Shown here: in pieces, positions 1-13,048 of the stretch
How the letters are laid out: every line of letters begins with the position of its first letter
How positions within the stretch are numbered: position 1 is the first letter of the stretch
Assembly (NCBI RefSeq): GCF_027172205.1
Contig: NC_070603.1
Coordinates: 105,375,803-105,439,802, forward strand
Reading direction: 5' to 3'
Source of the DNA: Podarcis raffonei
Lineage: Eukaryota; Chordata; Lepidosauria; Squamata; Lacertidae
Length of the DNA: 64,000 bases
Made by a program: the position numbers and the translations under genes
The notes under the pieces: generated by a model
Told to the model about the DNA's origin: nothing
The model's input: only the letters and a program-made list of their open reading frames with translations
Database searches by the model: none

Positions 1-1648
1 GACTGAAGATCTGAAACAGGGAGCTTGCTCAACACAAGTACTCTCCTGATATAGTTTAGAACCCTGATTGCACACATCACTGTAAACAGTCCCCCTCCCC
101 GTAAAGGCATGGCCATTTTGGGGGTGGGGAGAGAGCCAGCAAAGACATGAAGGGAGAAGGACACTGTAACAGCACGCATCACCTGTTAGTGCAGGCAGCA
201 ACAGCATACGTATTGTTGGACTCCAGATGATATTTAACTCCCCCAAACCCAAAGATAAGCAATAGGCATTGAAAAGCCACCAGCTAGGGGAAACAAGCAC
301 ATTTCTACAATGAAGGAAGTCCACATAGTACCTACTCTCTTGTGAGTTAGACATCCCTGCTATACACCATGAAGTAGTCTGGATAGGGCTTCCAAACACT
401 TTTCTAGAGCACATATAAGACATTCAGAGTAAATGACCAATAACCAACTGAATTGGTGTTATATGAGTGTTATATGAGTGTTGCTACATGACATAATTTT
501 AGACTGCCTTTTGAACAGTTCAGCTCTATTGGATTGGGCCTTTTTTGTTTTTACATTTCATTATTGTATGTAAAGTGCTTCAGTAGCAATCTGCCCTGAA
601 AGACAGCACAATTTTTTTTTATAGATAATTAGGTAGATACAAGCCTATTTTGTTGGCATTCCATCATGATTTCAACAGCCCTCACTGAGCTATACTGAAG
701 GAAGCTAGGCAGCAAGCAATTTCTCAGCTGCATTGTAAGATACTGGTTTCCATGTCTGCTAGTCCATACAGCCATTCAACTCAGCCCTCTCAAGGCCACT
801 CCGCTGCTTCATAACATTAAATATCCCCCTCCAAGAGCTCAGTGACATATTGCAAAAAATATGCTACTTTTAATTCTATTTTGAATTGATTTTTTTAATT
901 AAAAAAACAAAGTATAAAAGCCAACTAACAGACTCCCTGATCAAAACCTCCAAGTCGCAAGCACTCCAAAGTTCATCTGTCCTGCTATCTGCAATCACAG
1001 AACATTTAACATTTTTACAAGGAGCTCATATTCTAGTTGGCCCTTTTCCTTATTCTCCCTCCATGTCTCATGATAGCAATTCCTATTAAAATTGTAAGCT
1101 AAGCATCCAGAACAGAGAATTTGAGTTTTTATACAAATATGGTACATGTATATGCTGCCCTTAAGCTGGCAACTCCCCCCCCCCTTATTTTTACAATAGT
1201 TAAAGCTGCCTATAAAGAGGGAAGAGGGTACAGCTTAGTGATGGAGAATATGCTGTGTATTCTAAAAGGTGCTGTTTAATTCTTTCAGTTAAAAAAAAAC
1301 CTGTCTTGGACAGCACTCTCATAAATTTTGCCTGGTTTGAATGAGAAACATTCAGTATAAAAACCCTTAATTACTTGGATAAATAGTGTAAAATACAATA
1401 TTGGTAGGGTATAAAAACAGAGAACAACAATACAGCACTACACATATGGTTGTTGCAGTAAGATTGTAAGACATTAAAACCAAGCTATTAAAAATATTAC
1501 CTTTTTAGGATGGCATATATACACATCACTGCTCTCAAAGCATGCCCACAGAATTTGCCAACACAATATAAACATATATGCACACTGAGCTGTTTTTTAA
1601 AACAATTGACAATTGTTTTGAGTTACGTTAAAATATGGAAAATCTTAC
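1..1648 (-). other. PRKAR2A: PRKAR2A intron 2 (partial)
   Basis: This is AT-rich intronic sequence downstream of exon 2 on the gene strand. I see short homopolymers and no exon, clear transposon or RNA gene. The open frames here are short, lack family motifs and are not credible genes. Confidence 0.8.
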
Positions 1649-1684
1649 CTGATACTCTTCTGTTGAATCTGTTGATAACAGGAG
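1649..1684 (-). CDS. PRKAR2A: PRKAR2A coding exon 2: 36-base exon with the RRVS inhibitor site
   Basis: On the minus strand a polypyrimidine tract ending in tttttgcag is followed by 36 bases and then the donor gtaaga. After the single base carried from exon 1 it reads PPVINRFNRRVS plus one base, so the phase is 1 at both ends. This matches the human segment VPVPSRFNRRVS. RRVS is the pseudosubstrate site that sits in the catalytic cleft of PKA and is autophosphorylated in RII subunits; the serine is residue 100 here. The exon is too short for an ORF search and is identified by motif, phase and splice sites together. Confidence 0.95.
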
Positions 1685-1809
1685 CTGCAAAAAGAGGAAA
1701 AAAGTCCAATAAGCTAGGAAATACTTGGTTGCTGAAACTACTAAGAACACAATACCATACTCCAGTGGTTTTCAGCCAGTGTGCAGTGGCACCCTAGGGT
1801 ACCTTAAAT

Positions 1810-1945
1810 CAGGCTTCCTCAAATTCGGCCTTCCAGATGTTTTGAGACTACACTTCCCATCACCCCTGACCACTGGTCCTGCTAGCTAGGGATCATGGGA
1901 GTTGTAGGCCAAAAACATATGGAAGGCAGAGTTTGAGGAAGCCTG
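1810..1945. mobile_element. hAT-type palindromic MITE, 136 bp, older copy
   Basis: The element runs from CAGGC to GCCTG and its two halves are inverted complements around a short centre (cttcccatca... / ...gatcatgggag). It is flanked by a perfect 8-bp duplication, ccttaaat, at 1802-1809 and 1946-1953. An 8-bp target duplication with CAG...CTG ends is diagnostic of hAT transposons. It has the same 136-bp length and core as the copy at 5659 but is more diverged. It has no coding capacity. Confidence 0.88.
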
Positions 1946-4900
1946 CCTTAAATGGTGGTGAGGGGTACCGTGGGCAACATTGGCCTCTGTCCCTCTTCTT
2001 TACCCTCCCTCCTCTGATGCCCTCTTGTGTCCCCGCCTCCCAAAGGCTTGCACTGCTATTTATTGCAGCACCCCTGGCTATAAGCTCCACTGGCAAATGG
2101 TGCCTGGGAGGTACCTCTCTTTGGGGCTGGGGTGGGGGGAATGGCAGCTCAGAGACCAGGGATGGTAGCAGCAGCTGCCTGGAGGACTCCAAGGAGAGGA
2201 GGCTGAGGGAACACCCCACAAGGGAGGGTGTTTGAAAAAGGGTGAGAGGCTGCCAGCTCTGCAGGCAAGGGGTGACATAACGGGGCTCCTGAATGAGCCC
2301 CACAGGGGTGCTGCAGAAAGAATGTACCGGTAGTTGGTTAAGGAAGACCTGGACTCAAAAAGGTTGAAAACCTCTGCCAAGCTCTGAAAATGCCATGCTC
2401 TGAGAACAGGGAAAGGGAAGGGTGCATAAACCTTTCCCTGTTCACCACTTTTCTGCTCAAAACTGAACATCACATATGACTGCTTTTTCTCATGCAGGAT
2501 TCAAAGCTTCCATTTCCCTCACAAATACATGAGCAGCTCAGAGAAAAGAAATGCCGTGGTGCAGCAGCACAACCGGACGCCTTCATCTGCACCAGCTGCA
2601 ACAAAACATGTCTCTCCTGTATCAGTATCTACAGCCATAGCCGGCACTGTAATTCTGCAACAGTTTGACTTCACTCACAATGGCACATTCCTCTATTATA
2701 TCCTGAGGCAGACAGATGCCAACAACTAATATGCTTAGATCCTCAAAAGTGAAAAAAGTGCCTAAGGGACTCTCGAGTATAATCATTATTTAATGCATAG
2801 CTCCTTGATCATTTTTTGTGTGTCAAGATTTCCTTATGCGTAATGGAACTTAAATGCTTTGCAAAGTGCTAGAACTTATTTTTTGTTAAAAGGTAATCAG
2901 ATGCGCACACCCGACTCTGCAACAGAAATATGAGAACCTGTTAGTAACTAGGGGTGAAGGTATATTTATCACTTCTGTTAATTAACACACTAATGGGATG
3001 TTCTTTGTAAATTTTGATGTCCATGTTCTAAACATCCCAATCAACATCCCATACAAGAACATATTAATGGTATTTATAGAAATTCTAATTATAGATTTCA
3101 GTTGTTAAAAATGGGCTCTCAGTGAAGTAACTTATCTGGTATTACATGTTATTCTTCAAATTAGGCATCCAAGCAAGCATTTGATCCTTCCTCAGCATTC
3201 TCAGAACTTAATGCCTTGTTTCCATAGCTTTGGAATTTACATCATATATCAGTGGCAAACAAACCCGTATTTTCAAGAAGACGTGTGCAACAGCTCGCAC
3301 TTCTTAGTGCAACTGCACTAAAGCTACTACTATCAAGCACAACCTTAAATACTCACAAACCCTCCAACCAATATATAGTGGATGAATGGATGCACAATTT
3401 AGAGTGATCCAAAGCTTATAATGGGGCACACTTCCCCAGTTCTTTATTCATTTCTACATATATTGAGTATTCACATGGGGGTGCCATGCTTGAAAGCATC
3501 TTGGTCTCAGTGCTGGACTGCATGCAGCACTATGATATGTGGTAGACACAACTCCTGGAAGTTTGGGAATTATCTTGGGTGGTTCAAAGCTTATTGTGGG
3601 GTCCACACCCTATTTTGTCCCAACTGGGCACTGTGTTATTTGTTACACTGCCCCTTAGTCTCTGCATTTAGAATGGTCAGGCTTTGTTGTCCGTTATTAT
3701 TGCATTTACAGGTTGTTCTTATGTAGACTCCTGCTTAAACTCGTTTCCCTCAGAAAAGGAAGTCTCTCCTCTGGGCTTGTTGCCTGACATTCTGAATTGC
3801 AGCCTGGAAGGCCTGGCATTTATTTATTTATTTATTTATTTATTTTTGCCTCACCTCAACCATACACTCTCTTTACCTTAGATTCAACCTTCCTTTAATC
3901 CTCCTCCTACAGCTACGTATTTGATCTTTTGCATTTGCTAGCTGTTTGCTATTCAAGCTGCATTAGCAATAAAGTTGAAGATAAGATCAATGTACTTGAA
4001 ACGGTGAACTGGATCCAAGTTTAGCTGCCTGGATAGATATACAGTACAGTATAATGTGTGTTGTAGGAAAGAACATACCGTTGTTCATTAGGTGTTACTG
4101 GCATGAATGTGTTATGCTTGTGAAGTGTCTTGTGCCCCAATGAAGCACTTAGCTAAAAACAACATTTCAGTAACTTTTACAAGACACAGCTCTGGATGTG
4201 TGAGTGACAACACAAAGCACCCTCGGTCTTGTACTTCTTTCCTGCTGGTGCTGTCATAAGCAAGGCACTTCTCCTTGCTGCATGGCAGAGTTAGATTTAT
4301 ATAAACCATAACAACACACAAAATAATTTAAGTGCTGCAGATCTATAACCAATTTTCCTTGCCCAAAATCACATTCAGCATTATTATTCACATATGGTAA
4401 GATGTTTTTGTCCTTGCCTTTACTGCAGCACAGTCAGAGGACAATTCAGAGAGGCAAACTACAATCTGACTGAAGCTGCCAAAGCAAATGTTAGCGATAC
4501 TGTTCTAAATCTTGCATGTTTAACAACACAAAACCACTACAGAAGATAGTAATGAGGAGAAATGCATGGATCTCATCTCAAGAAGAAAAAGAATAACTAT
4601 CGACAGATCAAGAACTGCCAGCTTTCCGCGGGGGGGGGGGGGGCCTGGAATAGCTCAGAAGTAGCCACCACTCTCTTCCCAAGTGGTAGTAAATGAATGT
4701 AATAACCTTTTCCACCAGACATATTTAGAGGTATGACTGACTTGCAGAAGCAGTCCCACGTCAAAGAACTGGAGTGCAAAACTGCCATTATGACTGACAG
4801 CTCAGAACAACAAACAAGTTAATGAACAGCTATAACCACACTAAGGCCGTTCCGAGAAAATTTTACTCAGCAAAGTGAGCTACGCCTGCTTTCAAAAAAG

Positions 4901-5237
4901 GGGGGAGGGCAAGCAACTTACAGTATTCCTTAAGAAATTATATTCTATTTTTAAAACTGAATATTATAAGAATAGGAATCAGAAACAAATGGAATATGAA
5001 TGCGCTGATATATATTTGAGGCTTACATTCTTAATTCCTCATGCAAATACTTCTAATCTATGCAATCAGGATTTTTTTCCTAATCTATACAATCAGGATT
5101 TTTCCAAATGACATAGGGTAGCACAGAGCACAAAACTTGACAGCATCTCTGTCAAATCAAATGCCCTCAGTGTGCTTGTGGTAGAGGGTGAATGGAGCCA
5201 AGTGAAATGGCAATGCTACAAATTTTAAAATGTAATA

Positions 5238-5465
5238 CAGTGGAACCTCATGTTATGGATGGGATCCGTTCTGGAGACCCGTCCATAACATAGAACTGAC
5301 GCAAGCTGAAGTGCCATGTCTGCGCACGTGCATGGCGCGATTTAGCACTTCTGAGCATGCGCGAGCGGTGAAACTCAGAAGTAACCCGTTCCGGCACTTC
5401 CAGGTTGCCGCGGGACGCAACACAAAACAGGTAACCTGAAGCTGACGCATCATGAGGTATGACTG
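5238..5465. mobile_element. Tigger/mariner-like MITE, diverged GC-rich variant
   Basis: The ends are CAGTGGAACCTCATG and its imperfect inverted complement CATGAGGTATGACTG, with TA on each side (5236-5237 and 5466-5467). It belongs with the copies at 14450 and 59795, which begin CAGTGGTACCTC. The interior is GC-rich and keeps several CpGs. A TA target duplication points to the Tc1/mariner-pogo superfamily. It is non-coding. Confidence 0.85.
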
Positions 5466-5658
5466 TATAGTCCCAGTGGATCAGAGAGAAGATTAATCTA
5501 GTGCAGCATCATGCTTCCCATACTGACCAGCTAAATGCCTCCAAAATACTAACAAGCTGGGCAAGAAAGGCAGGAACAGAGGTATACCACCTCAAGATGG
5601 AGGATACCCAGAGATTTTCATGCCTGCACAGGGATATAAACATGGTTTCCCACTACAG

Positions 5659-5794
5659 CAGGCATAGGCAAACTCGGCCCTCCAGATGTTTTGGGACTAC
5701 AACTCCCATCATCCCTGACCACTGGTCCTGTTAGCTAGGGATGATGGGAGTTGTAGTCCCAAAACATCTGGAGGGCCGAGTTTGCCTATGCCTG
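5659..5794. mobile_element. hAT-type MITE, near-perfect 136-bp palindrome
   Basis: The copy begins CAGGCATAGGCAAACTCGG and ends with its inverted complement. The arms match almost base for base, so a single strand would fold into a long hairpin. The flanks cactacag (5651-5658) and cactacgg (5795-5802) are a 7-of-8 target duplication. It is the same family and length as the element at 1810, but its arms are much less diverged from each other, which suggests a younger insertion. Confidence 0.92.
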
Positions 5795-8189
5795 CACTAC
5801 GGCATACCTGTTTTCGTGATGTCTGTGAACCAACCAGAATTTAGAGGGTAAGTACACATTTGGCTGCCTCTAATATGCCAGCAAATTAAAGTTCAATCAA
5901 ACCTTGAATAAAATAATTGAACTGGAGTACCCAAAGTGAAGAGGGAAGGGGTAAGCATAAGGCTCTTTCTCACAGCACCAGATCATTGTTTGACATTGCA
6001 ATAAATCAAGAATTCAGGTTCAGTTGTACTAAACTAATCATTAAATAAACTAGAAGTCTCTCAATAAATACAATGGCTATTCCTATTATCATTCAAGCCA
6101 CCTTTTATTTAATATTTAATAAAATAAGGAAAATTTAATAATTTTCCTAATTTTCATTTTAGACATGTAAATTCAAGTGATATTTCTGAAAAGCGGCAAC
6201 CATTCTATGCATGCTGCTGTTTGTTTCCTTCAAAAATGTTGCTCAAGAACAATACCAAAGGAGGAACAGTGTGAGGAGAATACTAAATTATGGTTGAATG
6301 AAGTACATGAATAACACATTTGCAAATCAGCTGGTACTGTCAAATAAGAAAGACAAAACATCTCCACTTTACCATACTGTCAAATTTCCTTAAGTGCTCT
6401 TTTACATGAAAACATGCTAAACTGTGAAGCAAAAAAAATTAAACTGCAAATTTATTTCAATACCTATTTTTGATGATATCTAACAGTGCCAACTTTAAAG
6501 CAGTCATATTCATTTAACTTTTCTATTACTGTCTTGGGTCGTTGTGTGTGTTTATTTCTTTGCTTTTGGTTCACAAGTAAAACTGGAAAGGAAATTTCTT
6601 AAGAATTAGACATTAGTCTGAAAATCCTATCAGTGATTAAGGAATAAAATGCCACTCTAAGCTGGACAGGGGAGAATTATTTAGCAGGGAATAAAAACAC
6701 TTCAGTGGCTGTCACCACTTGATTTCACCATCTTCTGATGTCTTATATACTTCACTTTAGCTAATTCAGGCAAGAAAGGCATGACACGCAGAACAGGCTT
6801 TGTCAGTAATCCTCTCACTTGAGAAATGCCCTCTCAAAGCTCAGTGCCACAGTACAAAAAGACTGCTTCATATATGAAGCTTCATATATGCTATTCTGTA
6901 GCTGTGGAGAATGGTCAAGGACTGCAGGTAGAATCAGGAATTTGAATATATTTTCAACAAACTGTGCTGCAATTTCTTTCTGACTTCATTCAAGGCTATG
7001 TTGCCCATAGTGCTTTTGTTATTAGCTCTAGTGCTTTATTGTGAAGCCATTACATATCCCAAAGTCTGTCACATTTCTCTTAGTGTGGAAATCAATCAAC
7101 ACTCTGCCTCACCATCTCATTGTATCCCCTTTCCTACAGCTATGCAAACACACTAACCAGAACTACGCCATGGTTTGACTTACATTAAAAACTAACAAAC
7201 CACAAACTAACTAATGTTTCTTCTTGGTTTACCATTCATGGTTTATTTGGGGGAGACAAACCATGAGCCAAATTTGTTTTGATAATTGAGGGAACTGCCA
7301 TACTGCATGATGCATCAATAGGTGATAAGAAAGTGAGAGTGAACTATGACTGTCAAGTGATTTCCACATTCCAACAGGATGATAAACATCCAACTGCACA
7401 CACTGAAGAGGGTGAGAAAATCTGACAGAGAAGTTAAGCAGCTCCCAGATAGCAAATGAACAGTCCAGCCAGTTCACACCATTTCCTTTCAGAACACACA
7501 GCTCTGCCAAGAAGAGCAATGAAATCTTGCTGAAGAGCTCTTCCAATCAAGTGCAATGTATAAACAAGCCACGTTCAGTTTTAAGAACAGCCCACAATAT
7601 AGACAGAAAAAGACCATTCAAATTAGCAGCCTGCAGTTCAGGTGAAGACCTTTGTTGCAGTAATGACAAATGTTTCAATACCAAGCTAAGGTTGCACACA
7701 GTACTCAGGGTGAAAGTATCAAGACAACCCAATTCAAGCAGTCCTGTTCAGTTCAATGTCATATCCTGTCTTGTGCATCCTTCAGAGATCTCTCCTTAAC
7801 ATTCTCCTCATAATCCACAAGAAGTACATACATTTATTTGTATAATGCACTGCTACAAAGTTGCTGAATTTCTGCAGTTTGGAGATCAAGTTTAGATCAT
7901 TTTTGCCTGACTTTACTGTTTTGTTATCAATGTTTTAAATATATTTGGAGTTTATTAAAAAGCAGGAAGGAGCTGCCGTGAGCCTTTCGCTCGCATGTTC
8001 CCTTCCCTTTCCTCCTCCCACATGACCAGAATGATAATTGGCATGGTTTAGTTTCACTTTTCATGAAGTCCCACTAGTTGTTACATAAAACAAACTCTGG
8101 TTAGTTTCTATATAAGCAAAAGTCAACCACGGGCTATGAAGCTGGTTTGTTAAATTAATCCCAGTACATTTCAGAGGACAATTCCAAGT

Positions 8190-8590
8190 GTTGGTGCTGA
8201 CCTTTAAAGCCCTAAAGGGCCTCGGCCCAGTATACCTCAAGGAGCGTCTCCACCCCCATCGTTCTGCCCAGACGCTGAGGTCCAGCTCCGAGGGCCTTCT
8301 GGCAGTTCCCTCACTGTGAGAAGCAAAGTTACAGGGAACCAGGCAGAGGGCCTTCTCGGTAGTGGCGCCCGCCCTGTGGAATGCCCTCGCATCAGATGTC
8401 AAAGGAATAAACAATTATCTGAAGTTCAGAAGACATCTGAAGGCAGCCCTGTATGGGGAAGTTTTTGTTGTTTTTTAAATGACTGATGTTTTAATGTATT
8501 TTTAATCTCCTGTTGGAAGCCGCCCACAGTGGCTGGGGAAACCCAGCCAGATGGGTGGGGTATAAGTAATAAATTGTTGTTGTTGTTGTT
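8190..8590 (+). mobile_element. LINE 3' end, CR1/L2 group
   Basis: The tail encodes relics of the common C-terminal RT-adjacent motif (VVAPALWNALxSDVK...RRHLKAAL). A 3' UTR follows with the characteristic ggctggggaaacccagccag block, ending in a (TTG)n run. Further copies of this 3' end lie at 27671, 37261, 56344 and 60453. It is heavily 5'-truncated, as is usual for LINEs. I assign it to the CR1/L2 group from the C-terminal motif; the exact subfamily is uncertain. Confidence 0.8.
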
Positions 8591-10713
8591 ATCAGAGTTC
8601 ATTTTAAATCACATCTATGGTTCGACAAGCCACATTTTTAGGCTTGTGTCAAAATCTTTCCTCTGGCCACAAAGGAAGAGAAGGGAATGCATGCAAGCTT
8701 CATTTCTGCATTTGCACATAGCACTAAATCATGGTTTAGAGTTACATGCAATCTGTAGTTTCTTGTAGCTTGCTTCAAGCCATTTTTCAAATGTGAAACA
8801 GTATGCAGCTTCCAGCATGCTCTGTATGCTTGCCACTCCTGCACACGTTAAGAAAATTGCTTTCACTGAACATTCAAAGATTCTGGAAATGTCACACTAT
8901 CAACTTTCTAATTACCAACTATTACAAATAGCAAAGACATTCTCCTGCACACTTTAAATCTTTCATAAGCTATGTTTATTTAGTGAGTGTAGCATCCATT
9001 TTACAAGTGCCCAACTCACTTTTACAGCATGTCATGAAACAAAATGTACATACATAAAGGAAAATTATTGTAGACAATTATATGCAAGGTTTACATTTCT
9101 TATTTACACAACAGGGCAAAAATCCAGTTCAATGCTGAACGTAACATTTTCCTAACCTACCACTAACACTGTGTTAACACTGCTGAGCATGCTATGTTTA
9201 TGGCAGGGTTGTAACATTTAACTCATTAACTCAATTAAAAAACACTTTTAATCAGCTAAGGCATCCCCAATTAGCTGGGCAGCATACTTTTTTAAAGTGC
9301 TAGCACCATCTGAAAAGGCATTCTTCCTTCTCTCTAAACAGAGGGAAATCTCTCCTGATCATGCCTGCTAAGACACACACATGTACACCTCTATAATATA
9401 TGCTTTGTTTCAATCACACATGATCAACTGAAACTCTCATGATTAATCAATTAAAATTCTTTCAGATTAATTGTGGTCCTAAGGTTAAAGGATTCCACAG
9501 TTTGAATGTCGTGTGCATCAGTATTCAGAAGAAGTCTGCAATGTACCTTTGGAATGATGCCATAGCCATCACCACACAACAGTGTGAGTGTGAATACTAG
9601 ACGCTAGCTGTTGGCATTTGCTCAAGAGGCTTTATAATAAATGTCCATCTGAAAAATTGATGATCTATTTAAATAATATAATGTGAGGATCCAGAGGGCA
9701 GGCAGAAAATTAAACTTTTAATATCCTGGAGCAGTTTTGATCCCATCTGCTTCTAACACGCTGTCTGCCAGTGCTCAGTGGCTACAAGTAGTCAATTTTA
9801 TATTGTATTTCCAAAGCAAGCAGGATGATGCAATGACTCAGTACCTAGCCTCCATATTTACGTGGACAATACCTATTGTAATTTTATATGAACACCCTGT
9901 GATTCCAATGAAAGACAGTATATTAATATTTCACATAAATAAATAAAAATAAATATTTAAGGAAACAGGTTCAGCTATCAGAAGAGTGGAGCTGCACTAT
10001 AGCAAAACCCAACTGTATTTTTAAAATCTTGGTACAGAGCTACATACTGCAAACACAATGACCATTTATGTATTTATGAAAGTATCCATATACTGCCCTA
10101 TCATGCAAAGCAACTGACTAATGTTGGTGGGCATGAAAATGACATCTGCACTGCCAAAACACACAAGGAAAATTTAAGCCAGTTTCAACAGCTTTTGTAC
10201 TGTGGAGGATATTGATACGTTAAAATAAAACTATTTAGGTGACCATAATACTTTGCTTCTTAACTCAATTATTTCCATTGTTTTCCTTACAACAATGGTT
10301 AAACAAGTGCCAGGCAGTTTTTTCTGCAGCATAGAGCAGGAGTTTGATGCAAGGTTTGGTTGCGATGTGAATGAGGAACTTGCCCCACTCACATAAGTGA
10401 TAGCCGTGAGAGAGGCCCCTCGAAGATTCTGAACTTTGCTCTGCATAGGTGCAGAACCTATAAATGACACCAAACAGAGGCCATGAAGAACATTAAGCCT
10501 ACTGGGTGACCTTTGGTGAGTCACTACGTCTTAGCTTAATTCACGTCACAGGACTGCTGCAAAGATAAAGCAAGGGATAAACTAGGTATGGCACCCTGAG
10601 AGAGTGGGAGGAAGGGTGAGATGAAAGTGAAATAAGTAAATAAATATCCAAGCAGCAATAAAAAGACACTTTCCAATTAATCCCTATGCCTCAAGACAGA
10701 CCAGCTGTTTTAA

Positions 10714-10945
10714 ATCTCAGCTAAAGCATCCATGACAGATCCAACCTCTGCTTAAAAACCTCCAAGGAAAGAGTCCACCACATCTCATGGAAGTCTGTTC
10801 CACTGCCAAACTGCTTTTACTGTCAGAAAGTTTTTTCGAATGTTTAGTCAGAATCTCCTTTCTTGTGACTTGAGGTTCAAGTCCTACCCTCCAGAGTAGG
10901 AGAAAACAAGCTTGCTCCCTCTTGCTAGTCTACTAGAAGTTAGAA
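10714..10945 (-). mobile_element. CR1 LINE 3' UTR fragment
   Basis: The sequence (aacctctgcttaaaaacctc, ccaaggaaagagtccaccac, tacccTccagag...) is the same as the CR1 copy at 30034, in minus orientation. It lacks the terminal CR1 segment, so it is truncated at both ends. It is several percent diverged from the other copy. Confidence 0.85.
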
Positions 10946-11261
10946 GGCGCATGTTGCTGGTGCCATGTGGTGGAAAATGCTCCCAGCAGAGGTTCTGGAT
11001 TCTGACTTTCTGAAATCTCTTGAAGATCTCTTTATGCTGACAGGCCTTTGCAGCTGTTGAGTGGTCAGTCGGTTTAGTGATTCTCGGTATTGTTTCTTCT
11101 GGTGCTTCACATTTTATTGTGAAAAGCTACATAGACATTTTATGATATGATATAGAAATATTTTTATAAATAAGTAACTGCCAGGAAAAATCTAACTATA
11201 CCCACACATTACCTGCTATCATTCTAAGAAAAAGTTGGTGCCAGCCTAAGTCACTAAGTCA

Positions 11262-11443
11262 GGCCTACTGGTCGATCCTGGGACCCTCAGCTAATTACTC
11301 CCCCCCCCTAAAAAAAAGGTCAACATCTCTGCATCTCTGGCTCCCTAAAAAAACTCAACAACTTTGGTCAATCCAATGGGTAGTTCACTGAAGTTTTTAT
11401 ATAGCAGGAGTAGATCACAGTCTCTTGGAAGTTGGACGGCCTG
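11262..11443. mobile_element. hAT-like element fragment (same family as 45108)
   Basis: It shares the tracts aaaaaaaggtcaacatc, actcaacaactttgg and agtagatcacagtctcttgg with the fuller element at 45108-45428. The ends are degraded and no target duplication is visible. Confidence 0.6.
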
Positions 11444-13048
11444 AACTAAGTCATCAACATAATACACAAGGAAAATTACAGTGTGTGAAATAAGCCATCC
11501 TGTTTTACATTCAAAGATCCAGGGTAGCTTTTGATCACATAAATTGCAATGGGGAACACTGATGATGGCAAATGACCATGGCTCAATAAAGACAACCTGT
11601 TGCAGAGGTCAGTATGGTTAAGCAGTTGCCAAAAGCGTGAGAGCTTGAAAGGGCCCATCATCAGGGGTTCCCATATGGTATCCCCAGTGCCAATGAGTCT
11701 CTGACCATGGATCAGATCCAGGTAGCAGCTCATCTTCCTCCTATTCAGAACAGTCACTGCCTGCAAGTAAAACACATCTAGAGTACACAGGTGACTGATG
11801 GCTACAAATGTTGGTACCAGCAAACCAGATAAAAAACAAAGGATTTTTGACCAGCAGTGTGGAGATTTCCCACGAGCCGGTGTTTTGATTAAGGGCAAGA
11901 AATTTACTTTATTATTTCTGCATTTAATTTAAAATTTAGTTAAGGGTTTCAAAGCCATACAGAGTCTAGGAGAAACAGACTGCTTGCTAACAAGGGCCTG
12001 ATGGTTTCCCTAAGCAACAATCATGTTCAAGTGGAATGTATTGGGGGGGGGGGAAGAAAAGAGAACAGACTCTGCTTGCTATCAAACAGAAGCTGATTAC
12101 ACTTCCTTTTCCAAAACTGAATACGATAGTGTAATTGATATGTGATCAAATAACCAATCAGAAAATTCTGGTGAATGTTGCTTTGCTAGCTGACATGATT
12201 CACTCTCCTCGGTGCAGTAGCAAAATGACCGAGGAAAAAGCAGTCACAAATGTCTCTCCAGCAGGCTGCAAACTCACATAAGTCATGCTAAGCCATGGTT
12301 TGGCCTAATGTGGTATGAAAATAGCACAAAATTCCAAAATAAGGAGTAAAAGGAAAGGAAAAGGTTTCCATTTGCAAAGAACTCACATATGAGGAAAAGT
12401 GTGTTTGGGACTTGTGACTATGGGAGAACTTGGTAGAAATACTCTGAGTCTGAAACAGTGAAAAGCAGGAAAATGTTTTTTTGTCTGAACATGACATTAC
12501 TGACCTGCAATAAATTGATAGGTATTAGAAATACTAATATTAGGTACTTGAAATTCATAATTTACAGGGAATTCCACTACAACTAGATGTAACAGCAACT
12601 TCTTTAGATGGCCTTACCAAGATGATTAGACAAATTTATTAAGAAATGATCAATCATTGGATAATAACCACAAAAGGGTGTGTGTGTATATATCTATACT
12701 CTTTCTTCAGAAAACTATAGCCCAACGACCAGATGCTGAGGACAAATCACATGGGATCAATTATATACAGCACAAATGCATATTAGACAATTTATAAATA
12801 ATACATTATGATGGTCATTGCTAGAGACAGAATGCTGGCCTAGATGGATCTTTAGTCTGACCCTGAACACATTTCCTCAGGATCTCTTGGGAAGAAAACA
12901 AAAGAAACCACCTCATGTATAACTAGCATACCATGTGGCCTGTTGAAGTGGCATAGACAGAAAAAGACAAGCTCAAAACACTAGGGAACAGTTTAAACAA
13001 GTTTTAAAATCTCTTTAGCTTGTCTACACCACACAATAGTACAAGATA

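Noticed and set aside
11476-11898. 140-codon minus-strand frame in intron 1
   Set aside because: I see no domain, signal peptide or splice-supported continuation; likely chance or an unclassified repeat.
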